Translations under genes and position numbers: made by a program | Assembly: GCA_017540605.1 (NCBI GenBank) | Contig: JAFYAS010000060.1 | Coordinates: 62,001-126,000 of the forward strand | Length of the DNA stretch: 64,000 bases | Source: Lachnospiraceae bacterium | Lineage (GTDB): Bacteria; Bacillota; Clostridia; Lachnospirales; Lachnospiraceae | Reading direction: 5' to 3' | The notes under the pieces: model-generated | What the model was told of the DNA's origin: nothing | The model's input: the letters and a program-made list of their open reading frames with translations, nothing else | Databases searched by the model: none | In this document: piece by piece, positions 1-7,748 of the stretch | How positions within the stretch are numbered: position 1 is the stretch's first letter | Layout of the letters: each line of letters begins with the position of its first letter

Positions 1-17
1 GGTGAGCACCGCTCACC
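1..17 (-). terminator. Hairpin overlapping the RT stop codon
   Basis: On the minus strand the last bases of the reverse transcriptase gene and its TGA stop form a perfect 7-bp stem (GGTGAGC / GCTCACC) with a 3-nt loop. It is cut by the window edge, so a following U-tract cannot be seen. It may be the operon terminator or simply a stable 3' end. Confidence 0.4.
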
Positions 18-2148
18 CTTTATTCTTTCCTCTCTTCCTTTTCTTCTTAGCTAGACCATATTTCTTTACTATAGCGTTCATATGGGTTTCAAGCTCACTT
101 TTGGCGTTCTTTGGAATCTTGCCATTTCTTAAGACATCCGGGATATTAAGACTTACAAGGTCAGAGTCTATGCGGTGAAGGGTGATTTTATGATTATAGA
201 TGTCGAGCTTATGAATCTCATAACCTTCTAAATACCAGGCTTCTGCAATGCCGTTTACATTTGAAAATGGATACCATGCCCTTCTGCCATCATAGGTGTA
301 CCATTTATCAGGGAGTTTGTGACCGGATATCTTCTCGATATCGCTAAACTTTAGAGTGACAGAATAGCAGTCAAGCGTTGCAAAATGCATCCTAAGCTTG
401 TGCCATTTCCATTTGTTTGTCGGAGGCTTTTTGGTGTTGGTATTCTTATCGCTCAACTCTATATCCTCTAGGCTCTTTATATAGTCAAATGGAGCTGTTG
501 CAGGTATTTCATCGTTCAACCGTATGAGATTCCATTCTCCCATAGCACAGAGCTCGTGCACATATACCTGCTCTCTGTAATTTGGATTGTTGTCAGGAAG
601 TATGGTTCTAATCGTCTTTGCCTGGTCAACAAGAATAGGATTGCCACAAAAATAACACTTACCTTCGTATTTGCGCCAAATACTGCTGTATTTACCTGTT
701 ACATTATTGATTTCTTTGAACTGTTCCCTAAGAGAATAGTATTCCGGTTCGCTGAATATGTTCGTTCTTGGGTCAACCGCTTTATGCCTTACAAGTACAG
801 CCTCCTGAATCTTAATAACCCTTACAGTCCGGTCGTAGGAGAGTGTGTAGTACCTTTTATCATTTCCTTCAAGATACCAGTATTTCTCTATAACCTTCTC
901 CTTGCTCCAATGAGGATGCTTTTCTATTGCATGGTTAAGAAGTATCGCATCTATCGCATTATCAACTTTGACAAATGCATCATAAGAGTCAGCAAACTTA
1001 TAATACCCCGCCCAGCCTCGCAAAGACGCATTAAGCCTCTCTATGAGATCACGCTGAGATTTTGTGTGACTGTCTATGACAGCCTTTATTTCATTGATAT
1101 ACTGGTCAACTTTGTCCACTCTGGGTGTAATCTTAAGGATTCCGTTCTGATTCATTGAATAGTGAAATGACAGGAAATCAAAACCATCTTTGACCTCTCT
1201 TATCATTGTTTTATCCCGGTTAAACCTAAGACCCCGCTCCGATATGAAATCATCAACCAGCTTTAGAATCTGTTCTCCCCGTTCATAGCTTCTTGCCATG
1301 AAAATGATGTCATCGGCGTACCTTACCATAAATCCGTCATAATAGTCCTTGTCACCATCAGGATACAAGGCATTATATACATAGGCCTGCAATCCGTCTA
1401 ATACATAGTTGCCTATATATGGAGATATGTTACTTCCTTCGGAAATGCCTCTGTCTTCCGTCATTATGACCTCATGGTCAGGGAAAAGCCTGCTCCCCGG
1501 GACTATATCGGTAGTTAGGAATTGATATAATACATCCTTATCCATAGGAATATGCTTCATTATCCATGAATGCTTTATGCTTGCATAGTATGATTTTATA
1601 TCAGCTACAACTACGAATCCGGGAGCATCTTCGCCAATAAGTGCCTTAAATAAATGAGTATGTGCATCATGAGCGGATCTTCCCTTCCTGAATGCAAATG
1701 AATTATAATCAGAGTGAGCTTCTTCAACCGGTAGAAGTGTAAATGCGTGTAATACTGCCATAGCCCTGTCGAATTTGATAGGGATTGTTGCGTGTCTGAC
1801 TTTACCATGTGTTCTGATGTTAAATGTCACATGCCTTACCGGGCTTGCTTTGTATCCGTCGTTGTTGAGCTCGTATGCCATTTGCATTTTCTCGGCAGAA
1901 TTTCTAAGCCTGAATTTGTCAACTCCGGGGCAGGAATTAGCATCAGCAACTCTTTTAACTGCAAGACATCTGAAATCAATGTTTTCCGTTAGTTTTCTTT
2001 GCAGCTTTCTCACTGAATCCCAGGCTTTTTTCTTAGCAGCGTAGTATATATCTAATTGAGCATCGTATAAATCGTCCTGTGCCTTATTCCAGTTGATGTT
2101 TTCCCATTGTTCGGTAAGAAGCTCGTCAGGTATTTTAGGATGTGTCAC
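13..2148 (-). CDS. Group II intron-type reverse transcriptase with degenerate HNH finger and extra C-terminal domain
   Basis: This 711-residue protein has the layout of a group II intron maturase. An RT-0/N-terminal region ends in PGVD (74-77). The RT core has VADIKSYY (catalytic D183) and YADD (277-280), and a thumb/maturase X segment contains LRGWAGYYKF (about 376-385). A Cys pair at 498/501 followed by His531 and Cys534 resembles the zinc knuckle of an intron HNH endonuclease, but no HH catalytic core is visible. Residues about 596-660 form a separate module (FSDIEKISGHKLP...AWYLEGYEI) that I recall as a small domain annotated DUF7662. It starts at GTG, directly after the TGA of the nuclease gene (TGAGTG), so the two are coupled. 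No intron RNA domain is seen upstream, so it is probably not a mobile intron protein. Its function is unknown; defence, repair or retrotransposition are all possible. Confidence 0.85.
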   Translation of the reverse strand: MTHPKIPDELLTEQWENINWNKAQDDLYDAQLDIYYAAKKKAWDSVRKLQRKLTENIDFRCLAVKRVADANSCPGVDKFRLRNSAEKMQMAYELNNDGYKASPVRHVTFNIRTHGKVRHATIPIKFDRAMAVLHAFTLLPVEEAHSDYNSFAFRKGRSAHDAHTHLFKALIGEDAPGFVVVADIKSYYASIKHSWIMKHIPMDKDVLYQFLTTDIVPGSRLFPDHEVIMTEDRGISEGSNISPYIGNYVLDGLQAYVYNALYPDGDKDYYDGFMVRYADDIIFMARSYERGEQILKLVDDFISERGLRFNRDKTMIREVKDGFDFLSFHYSMNQNGILKITPRVDKVDQYINEIKAVIDSHTKSQRDLIERLNASLRGWAGYYKFADSYDAFVKVDNAIDAILLNHAIEKHPHWSKEKVIEKYWYLEGNDKRYYTLSYDRTVRVIKIQEAVLVRHKAVDPRTNIFSEPEYYSLREQFKEINNVTGKYSSIWRKYEGKCYFCGNPILVDQAKTIRTILPDNNPNYREQVYVHELCAMGEWNLIRLNDEIPATAPFDYIKSLEDIELSDKNTNTKKPPTNKWKWHKLRMHFATLDCYSVTLKFSDIEKISGHKLPDKWYTYDGRRAWYPFSNVNGIAEAWYLEGYEIHKLDIYNHKITLHRIDSDLVSLNIPDVLRNGKIPKNAKSELETHMNAIVKKYGLAKKKRKRGKNKG

Positions 2149-2913
2149 TCATATCACCTCGATTCCGATAGGGCAGTGGTCAGAGCCCATGATATCAGTG
2201 TAATGCGTGATGCTTTTGACTCTGTCGATTATCTCTTCTGATACAAGGAAATAGTCAAGCCGCAACCCCTGGTTCTTCTGGCGTTTATAGAATCTCTGGC
2301 TCCACCAGGTGTATGAGTTCTCTTTGTTCGGGTAAAAGTGTCTGAATACATCAATGAAACCGCTTTCCATAAGTGTTATAAGATTGCTTCTCTCATCAGA
2401 TGTAAATTGTTCTTCAACCTTTTGCTGCCTTTCATTTTCAGGATAAGCGTCTATTGCTGACATGGTGACATTGAAATCACCACAGGCTATGACAGGCTTG
2501 ATGGAATTTAGCTTGATTATATGCTCACGGTATGCCTCGTCCCATCTGATTCTGTAATCCTTTCGCTCTAGGCTGTCATTTGCCGAATTTGGTACATAAG
2601 TATTGACTATATAGAATTCATCGAGCTCCAAGGTGATTACGCGACCTTCGTGGTTAAGTTCCTCAACATCAGAGATTTTGTTGGATGCCGACAGAATATT
2701 GGTATCAAGGGATAGTGAAACTGTGCCGGCATAACCGCTCTTAGATGTAGCATTGTTGTAGTAGTGATTATAGCCCGGTATGATATCAGGCGTTTGATTG
2801 GTCTTGGTTTCCTGAAAGCATAGAATTTCAGGTAGTTCCTCATAGAAAACGTCAAATGAGTTCTTCTCGATGTTGGAGATAAGACCGTTTAGGTTCCATG
2901 AGATGATTTTCAT
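2149..2913 (-). CDS. Exonuclease III / AP-endonuclease family nuclease (EEP fold)
   Basis: This is a 254-residue endonuclease-exonuclease-phosphatase protein. The expected metal-binding and catalytic motifs are present: SWNLNG at the N-terminus, QETK (E35), NTYVPNS, GDFNV, RLDYFLVS and GSDHCPIG at the C-terminus. This family nicks DNA at abasic sites or degrades from 3' ends. The length is normal for ExoIII/ExoA proteins. The start ATG has GGAGGAC just upstream. It is the first gene of a two-gene operon whose second gene is the RT. That pairing, inside a mobile island, suggests it supplies the nick, the 3' end processing or the cDNA handling for the RT (inference). An ordinary repair role cannot be excluded. 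Confidence 0.88.
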   Translation of the reverse strand: MKIISWNLNGLISNIEKNSFDVFYEELPEILCFQETKTNQTPDIIPGYNHYYNNATSKSGYAGTVSLSLDTNILSASNKISDVEELNHEGRVITLELDEFYIVNTYVPNSANDSLERKDYRIRWDEAYREHIIKLNSIKPVIACGDFNVTMSAIDAYPENERQQKVEEQFTSDERSNLITLMESGFIDVFRHFYPNKENSYTWWSQRFYKRQKNQGLRLDYFLVSEEIIDRVKSITHYTDIMGSDHCPIGIEVI

Positions 2914-3051
2914 ATTTAGTGTCCTCCTTTGCTAGATGCGTTTGATGTAACATTAATAGTATATACGAGATTAGAACCTAACTTTAGTAGAATAATCTCA
3001 TATACTCATTATACAGTGAGTAGCTATATTGTGAATTATAAAGCAGTGAAT

Positions 3052-3078
3052 AATTGTATAAAATATAACTATACAATT
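3052..3078. promoter_or_regulatory. 27-bp palindromic operator upstream of the XRE gene
   Basis: A perfect 9-bp inverted repeat (AATTGTATA / TATACAATT) separated by 9 nt ends 16 bases before the ATG of the small XRE gene. It sits where a promoter -10 region would lie. It is probably an autoregulatory binding site. The same interval separates this gene from the divergent nuclease-RT operon, so the regulator could control both. Confidence 0.5.
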
Positions 3079-3094
3079 AGTGAGGTGGTTATCT

Positions 3095-3322
3095 ATGGCT
3101 GATGCTAAGAAACAATATGGTAAGCTCCATATGCGTATAATGGAGATTTTGAATGAAAGAAATATCAGCAAGACAAGGATTTGCAAAGATTTAGACATTC
3201 CTCGTAGCAATTTCAACAAGTATTGTCGTGATGAATTTCAGAGAATTGATGCTAACTTGGTTTGTAAGATATGCGAATACTTGGACATAGAAGTGGGAGA
3301 ACTTATTGTACGTGTCAAGTGA
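3095..3322 (+). CDS. Small XRE-family HTH regulator
   Basis: This 75-residue Cro/C1-type DNA-binding protein is almost all HTH: residues about 16-70 include the helix-turn-helix (KTRICKDLDIPRSNFNKY) and the closing helix LVCKICEYLDIEVGELI. It resembles the YozG-like single-domain regulators. ATG 3095 is preferred over the in-frame GTG at 3080 because TGAGGTGG lies 6 nt upstream. It is transcribed divergently from the nuclease-RT operon and has a palindrome in its promoter region, so it probably regulates itself and perhaps the RT operon. A terminator follows directly. Confidence 0.8.
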   Translation: MADAKKQYGKLHMRIMEILNERNISKTRICKDLDIPRSNFNKYCRDEFQRIDANLVCKICEYLDIEVGELIVRVK

Positions 3323-3343
3323 ATATGATAATTAAAGTAGCCT

Positions 3344-3371
3344 GGGACTCATAATGATGGAGTCCCTTTTT
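3344..3371 (+). terminator. Rho-independent terminator after the XRE gene
   Basis: A GGGACTC / GAGTCCC stem with a 9-nt loop is followed by TTTTT, about 20 nt after the regulator's stop codon. Confidence 0.75.
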
Positions 3372-3392
3372 CTGTACAAGGAGGTATGACGG

Positions 3393-3511
3393 ATGGGATT
3401 GATGTCTAAACAGATAGGTTAAGTAATTATGTTCTCTCGGATGAGGATGCATATGACATAAGATTGCTTGAGGAGGTTGGACCAGATGGACGGTTTAGGC
3501 TTGATGAGTAA
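3393..3511 (+). pseudogene. Frameshifted small gene
   Basis: A strong ribosome-binding site (AAGGAGG, 3378-3384) precedes an ATG whose frame stops after nine codons. A second frame then continues to 3511 (DRLSNYVLSDEDAYDIRLLEEVG...). Joined across one frameshift it would give a protein of about 38 residues, typical of small cargo proteins in Clostridia mobile elements. The family is not recognised. Confidence 0.3.
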
Positions 3512-3528
3512 CTAAAAAGCATCCGAGA

Positions 3529-3699
3529 ATGACTTTTGATGTAGTTGTGACATTTGTTCTTGGTGTACGAGAGGACTTCATTGATACGGTGAGGCAAGAA
3601 TTTCAGAATGATGCTGAGTATCCGCGATGTATGAATCAGTATGAGGATGGAGTAAGGCGTGTGAAGATAACATCCTGTAAGGGTGATTTGACCAACTGA
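3529..3699 (+). CDS. Possible 56-residue hypothetical protein
   Basis: This open frame begins MTFDVVVTFVLGVREDF and ends with TSCKGDLTN. There is no good ribosome-binding site before the ATG. It follows the frameshifted small gene, so it may itself be a remnant. No family is recognised and codon use does not settle the matter. Confidence 0.25.
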   Translation: MTFDVVVTFVLGVREDFIDTVRQEFQNDAEYPRCMNQYEDGVRRVKITSCKGDLTN

Positions 3700-3770
3700 C
3701 TTATTAATATTCCAGAGCTTGTTTGGGTTGAGGAATCAGAGATACTAAGCTTTAATTTTCATAGCTAATA

Positions 3771-3860
3771 TGGTATAATCACATACATTAGTGGCTACAT
3801 GGCTACTATGCAATAAACAAAGAGCCTCACGAAACGTCCCATTTTTCGCGAGGCTTTTTT
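3771..3860 (+). repeat. Repeat copy A flanking the helicase gene, with terminator hairpin
   Basis: About 90 bp, clearly homologous to 6731-6817 and in the same orientation. Shared blocks include GGTAYAATC, a TGRCTRCTATGYAATAAA stretch, AAAGAGYCTCACGAAA, and the closing CGAGRCTTTTT. The 3' part is a stem (AGCCTCACGAAA with TTTCGCGAGGCT, one mismatch) followed by T residues, so it ends like an intrinsic terminator. The helicase gene lies exactly between the two copies. It may be a small RNA gene, an old insertion scar or a module border. Confidence 0.6.
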
Positions 3861-3881
3861 ACGATTGTTTAAAGATGATGC

Positions 3882-6494
3882 TTAATAATCCATTCTCTCT
3901 CCACATTTGTCACAGAATTTGGCTGTGTCAGGGAGTTTGTTGCCACAATTACGGCAGTATTTGTAGCCTGGTTGAATACCCTTTGGTAATGAGCTGTTGT
4001 CATCAGTTTTAGAATTCGTAATTGTATCTGATTTGGCTTCGTTATCATTATGTTTTGTAGGGTGGCTTTCATTGGTATCAATGCTAGCAGCCTTATATTT
4101 CTCATACTTTTCAATATTATACTCGCTACTGAGTGAATCGAGTATGCCATCAAGTTCAGCAGAGTTTGGATATGACCATTCTCGTTTGCGAAATTCCTCA
4201 TCATGATTCCAGTATCCGTTTCCGTGCAATAATTCATGGAATAACAGGTACTTGATTACTTCACGTTCAATGTTTGGTGAAGAAAATAGTAGATTAACAT
4301 CAAGAGCATACTTAAATGTATCCTCTTCTGTACTAACATTTCTAACACGTGCGCAGAATGACTTCATTACACGATTTGTCCATCCTAGTTGAACAAGTCC
4401 ATCTTTTTTGAGCAATGGGTACGCTTGAAGGACTTCATCAAGCAGTTCATAAAGATCGTAATAGTTTTCAATTATTTGATATTCTTTTCTATCATCCATG
4501 GTAACTATTTCTGCTTGTGTTTCTTGTTTTGCAGCATCAAATACCGTTTTCTTGAATGCAAAGAATGTTTTATATATCTGCTGTAATACAGGTGCTTTCT
4601 CATATAATTCTTTTAGCCATTCTTCTCCCTCGTCAGGTTTAATGGAGCCATTTTCTCTTAATTTTACCAGCTTCTGTGCTACATACTTTGGATTGTATGC
4701 ATCCCTGTCTTCAAAAGAAAAGTAGTCAGGCATACAGCCATTTTCTTCTATGTATTGAAGGAAAAAGTCAATCTCTTCAAATTCGGGAATGGTTTCACAT
4801 TCGTTAAAGTAACATGATATCAATTCATCTGCATCAAGCTTACCGTTTATTAAATCAATGTTCTGCTCTATGTTCTTATATACAGATAGTTGATTTTCAT
4901 AGACTAACAACTGAACATCGCTACCATTGTTATCAACTACCGAATACCATCCGCATGGGAAAATAGGAGTTTCATTTGTTGTAATGAGCGATGCTCTCAT
5001 TAAATTATACAGTTTAAAGTATAGCATTCGTTCCAGCGTTGGTTGCATAGGTTGAGGTTGTAGAGGGTCGTTTTTATTAGATTCGTTTTTAGTATTATCT
5101 TGTTTATTAAGCAAGGCTAGAAGTTTAAGCATTTCCGCGTTAGGAGATATGTCAGAGTCTTCTATACTATTATTAGCTTCATCGGTTATTAGTTCATCGT
5201 CTTCGTCTTGGAATATATCTAATGAGCCAGGATCAAGCCAATAACTGAAAGTATTCCACGTATCGTAGAATGATACTATATGTGCGACTTTGGTTCCACC
5301 GGCATGCTCTCCTCTTAGTGCTCTACCAATCATCTGCATAAGCAGAGAATCACTATTGGTTTGGCGTGTGAGAAATACAGTTTGTATATCAGGAACGTCG
5401 CTTCCTTCGGTCATTATTTGAACGTTTATGAGAACTTTGAATTTATTTTCCTTAAAGCGATATATAACTTCCTGTGCATCTTTTCTGCCAGAAACAGTAT
5501 AATCGCATGGAATTCCAGATTTGTTAAACTGTTCGCATAGTGTTTCAGCGTGTAACTGATTAACTGCAAATACAAGGGTTTTACCGTATTTGTCCTTATT
5601 CTTTAGGTATTGATCGACTATGGCTTTGTTTCTTGAAGAAGATTTCGCGATTTGAGTTTTTATTCTTTCAGAAAGCTCGCCAAACTGCTGATAGTAACTC
5701 TCGTCTTCTGGTCTTATGTCAAATTCAACATCACCGATTATTTCTGTATTTACTCTTTCATGAATTGGATTAGCAAGATATCCAGAGTTAAGAAGTTGCT
5801 TTAGAGTTACCTCATAGATAAAGCCTTTGATTCCGATGTTATTGGCTAGATTCTTATTAATATTGAACATGCTTTGTAATTTCGCTTGTTCTGCTTCTTG
5901 CATTCTCTTTGGTGTAGCCGTAAGTCCTAATAAGATACGATTGTTATTAAGTTCAGTCATACGTTTTATAACTTTTTGATAATTTGCTGCGATAGCGTGA
6001 TGCGCTTCATCTACAACAATAATCAGTTTTCTCTTGCCTGCAGCTCCAATCATTCTTTCAATGAAGCGGTAGCCGTATTTGTTGGCCACAGAAGCAATGC
6101 TGCATACATAGACGTCTGATTTGCATGCTGCTGACATATGCATATGTGCACCTGATATAGGAAGCACTTTTAGCGTTTTTAGACCTGATTCTTTTAATAA
6201 AGGGGCTTGCTTTACAAATTCATTATATGCCTGATTTACAAGTTCTTGTCTGTGGACTAGCCAAATAACACGATATCCGTTTGCAACACCTTGTGTTAGT
6301 AGCCATGTTACGGCTGTATATGTTTTGCCACTGCCTGTTGGCATTACCAAAATACCATTTCTGTCGGGAATATCTTTGTCTACCTCGAAATATTCGGTTA
6401 ATGCGTCAACAGCTTCCTGCTGATGTGGCATGATTAGACTTCTAGAGTCAGCCTTTGAGTTTTCAATGTCTATTGGTTCGTATCCTTTACTCAT
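3882..6494 (-). CDS. SF2 helicase fused to HExxH (SprT-like) protease and zinc ribbon
   Basis: This 870-residue protein has several modules. Residues about 20-400 form a ResIII/DEAD-like superfamily 2 helicase: MPTGSGKT Walker A (51-58), DEAH (162-165), LTATP (191-195) and QMIGRALRG motif VI (387-395). A middle region of about 300 residues is unrecognised. HELLH at 753-757 with a later His (764) looks like a zinc metallopeptidase site of SprT/SprT-like type. After a polar linker, the C-terminus is a zinc ribbon with Cys at 847, 850, 861 and 864. The family and context suggest an ATP-driven enzyme that works on nucleoprotein substrates, for example DNA-protein crosslinks or invading DNA (inference). 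GGGAGGACA precedes the ATG. It is a single-gene module between two repeats. Confidence 0.85.
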   Translation of the reverse strand: MSKGYEPIDIENSKADSRSLIMPHQQEAVDALTEYFEVDKDIPDRNGILVMPTGSGKTYTAVTWLLTQGVANGYRVIWLVHRQELVNQAYNEFVKQAPLLKESGLKTLKVLPISGAHMHMSAACKSDVYVCSIASVANKYGYRFIERMIGAAGKRKLIIVVDEAHHAIAANYQKVIKRMTELNNNRILLGLTATPKRMQEAEQAKLQSMFNINKNLANNIGIKGFIYEVTLKQLLNSGYLANPIHERVNTEIIGDVEFDIRPEDESYYQQFGELSERIKTQIAKSSSRNKAIVDQYLKNKDKYGKTLVFAVNQLHAETLCEQFNKSGIPCDYTVSGRKDAQEVIYRFKENKFKVLINVQIMTEGSDVPDIQTVFLTRQTNSDSLLMQMIGRALRGEHAGGTKVAHIVSFYDTWNTFSYWLDPGSLDIFQDEDDELITDEANNSIEDSDISPNAEMLKLLALLNKQDNTKNESNKNDPLQPQPMQPTLERMLYFKLYNLMRASLITTNETPIFPCGWYSVVDNNGSDVQLLVYENQLSVYKNIEQNIDLINGKLDADELISCYFNECETIPEFEEIDFFLQYIEENGCMPDYFSFEDRDAYNPKYVAQKLVKLRENGSIKPDEGEEWLKELYEKAPVLQQIYKTFFAFKKTVFDAAKQETQAEIVTMDDRKEYQIIENYYDLYELLDEVLQAYPLLKKDGLVQLGWTNRVMKSFCARVRNVSTEEDTFKYALDVNLLFSSPNIEREVIKYLLFHELLHGNGYWNHDEEFRKREWSYPNSAELDGILDSLSSEYNIEKYEKYKAASIDTNESHPTKHNDNEAKSDTITNSKTDDNSSLPKGIQPGYKYCRNCGNKLPDTAKFCDKCGERMDY

Positions 6495-6527
6495 ATATTA
6501 TGTCCTCCCTGTAGATGTAGTGATTAT

Positions 6528-6533
6528 ATTATA
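6528..6533 (-). promoter_or_regulatory. Likely -10 box of the helicase gene
   Basis: The minus strand reads TATAAT about 34 nt before the helicase start, with a weak TTAAAA -35 candidate 17 nt upstream. A second overlapping TATAAT lies 5 nt downstream. Confidence 0.35.
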
Positions 6534-6730
6534 GCATATTAGTAACTGTGTTTTAATATGAAAATGGATTGACAGCTTTTATGTTAGAGGAGATTGATAG
6601 AGGGGGAGAGATTTTACGGGGAGACGTTGGCTAGAAGAGATTTTCTCACATTAAATTCACAGGGGGGTAAGACAATAGGAGCGTGTTAACCATTTTTTAT
6701 GTGTATGAGTGATGTTAGAAATGAAGTTAC

Positions 6731-6817
6731 GGTACAATCGTATAATTTAGCAACCATATGACTGCTATGTAATAAATAAAGAGTCTCACGAAAGTCTAGC
6801 ATTTCGTGAGACTTTTT
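6731..6817 (+). repeat. Repeat copy B flanking the helicase gene, with perfect terminator hairpin
   Basis: This is the second copy of the element at 3771-3860. Here the hairpin is a perfect 12-bp stem (AGTCTCACGAAA 6782-6793 / TTTCGTGAGACT 6802-6813) followed by TTTTT. Compensating changes between the copies (GCC/GGC versus GTC/GAC) keep the stem paired, which argues that the RNA structure is under selection. It could terminate transcription in both directions between the helicase and the repressor. Confidence 0.6.
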
Positions 6818-6852
6818 AATAATTAGTAAGAAGAATTAATCAAGGACCTAAT

Positions 6853-6872
6853 AATGTAGAAGTTTCTACATT
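6853..6872. repeat. 20-bp palindrome
   Basis: AATGTAGAA / TTCTACATT with a 2-nt centre, just downstream of the S24 repressor gene. There is no U-tract, so it may be a protein-binding site rather than a terminator. Confidence 0.4.
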
Positions 6873-6899
6873 AAGTCTCCTTACCTAAGATAATATCCT

Positions 6900-7604
6900 T
6901 CATTGCAGAACCTTGCCGAAAACCTTGAATGAACTGTCATTATTAATCGGTATCGGTTCATATTTTGGATTGAGTGAAATGAGGAAGTTCCCGTCAGGGG
7001 TGCTCCTCATTTTCTTAATGTATGATTTGCCATCAAGTCCGAAAATACCTATCTCGCTATTCTCCACGGATTCTTGCTGTTTGACATATACTATCTGTCC
7101 GTTCATGAATTGTGGTTCCATACTGTCTCCCTGTATCCTAATCATAAAGTCAGTATCAGCAGGGGCATCCTGTGGCAATGAAACCATCTCGAAGTCATCA
7201 CTTGTCTCCAAAAATTCGCCAGGACCGGCAGAAGCCGGCAGATAAAAGAGCTTGACTTCTCTTGATATAAATTCAATAATCTCTGCTGTATGTTTGGCGT
7301 ATCTGCCTGAATCAACAAGAAGTTCTATATATTCATCTGCTTTTGCCTTGCCCTCTTCATTTAAAAGGGTATAGGGATGTTCTGGCGTGTCTCCGTAGTA
7401 GCGGTCATATATATCGGTAATTCCAAGAATCTTAGATAAAGCCATAAGTGTAGCGAAGTTAGGCTCGGCAAGTCCCTTCTCCCATGCTGAGACAGACTTG
7501 TGTGATTTATTAATACCGAGCTTCTTAAGTTCTGCAGATAGTTCAGGCTGTGACAGCTTCTTAGCTTTTCTCGCTGATGCAAGGATTGAACCTATGGAAT
7601 TCAT
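6900..7604 (-). CDS. XRE-S24 phage-type repressor (CI/LexA-like, self-cleaving)
   Basis: This 234-residue regulator has an N-terminal Cro/C1 HTH (about 5-62, KLSQPELSAELKKLG...SVSAWEKG) and a C-terminal S24 peptidase domain. The nucleophile Ser161 lies in GDSMEP, and the general-base Lys (about 197) in SYIKKM. A probable Ala126-Gly127 cleavage site lies in LPASAGPGE. Proteins of this type hold mobile elements quiet until DNA damage activates RecA and they cut themselves. It is divergent from a strong promoter at 7720-7748 that contains an inverted repeat, so it probably represses that promoter and its own. An HTH, linker, cleavage site and both catalytic residues are all present, so it should be functional. 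Confidence 0.88.
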   Translation of the reverse strand: MNSIGSILASARKAKKLSQPELSAELKKLGINKSHKSVSAWEKGLAEPNFATLMALSKILGITDIYDRYYGDTPEHPYTLLNEEGKAKADEYIELLVDSGRYAKHTAEIIEFISREVKLFYLPASAGPGEFLETSDDFEMVSLPQDAPADTDFMIRIQGDSMEPQFMNGQIVYVKQQESVENSEIGIFGLDGKSYIKKMRSTPDGNFLISLNPKYEPIPINNDSSFKVFGKVLQ

Positions 7605-7719
7605 AAGATACCTCCATTCTATACAAATTGATGTAGTTTCTCTATAGGCATTGTACTACAGATATATCAACAAATCAAGAAAAATCTCAAAATATTAGAT
7701 TATACTAAATAATATCTCC

Positions 7720-7748
7720 TTGACATCTAAAATAATTAGATATATAAT
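7720..7748 (+). promoter_or_regulatory. Strong sigma-A promoter with operator inside the spacer
   Basis: TTGACA (7720-7725), a 17-nt spacer and TATAAT (7743-7748) match the consensus exactly. A perfect inverted repeat ATCTAA-N5-TTAGAT (7725-7741) fills the spacer. A related, imperfect dyad containing TTAGAT lies at about 7693-7710. The likely repressor is the adjacent S24 protein. The promoter drives the zinc-ribbon gene after a ~215-nt leader. Confidence 0.75.

Noticed and set aside
556-1158. A 200-residue frame opposite the RT gene
   Set aside because: It is entirely antisense to the RT, with no ribosome site and no recognisable motif.
13-2148. A retron RT
   Set aside because: The RT-0 region, YADD with a maturase X segment and a zinc knuckle fit group II proteins, not the shorter retron RTs; no msr/msd was found adjacent to the gene.
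13-2913. A complete group II intron with its maturase
   Set aside because: The RT is intron-type, but the gene before it is a full nuclease gene coupled to it, and no intron 5' end or domain V-like hairpin is seen inside the window; the 3' side is outside.
3771-6817. A composite insertion-sequence transposon around the helicase gene
   Set aside because: The bracketing repeats are ~90 bp, without a transposase or inverted ends; cassette exchange or small RNA copies fit better.
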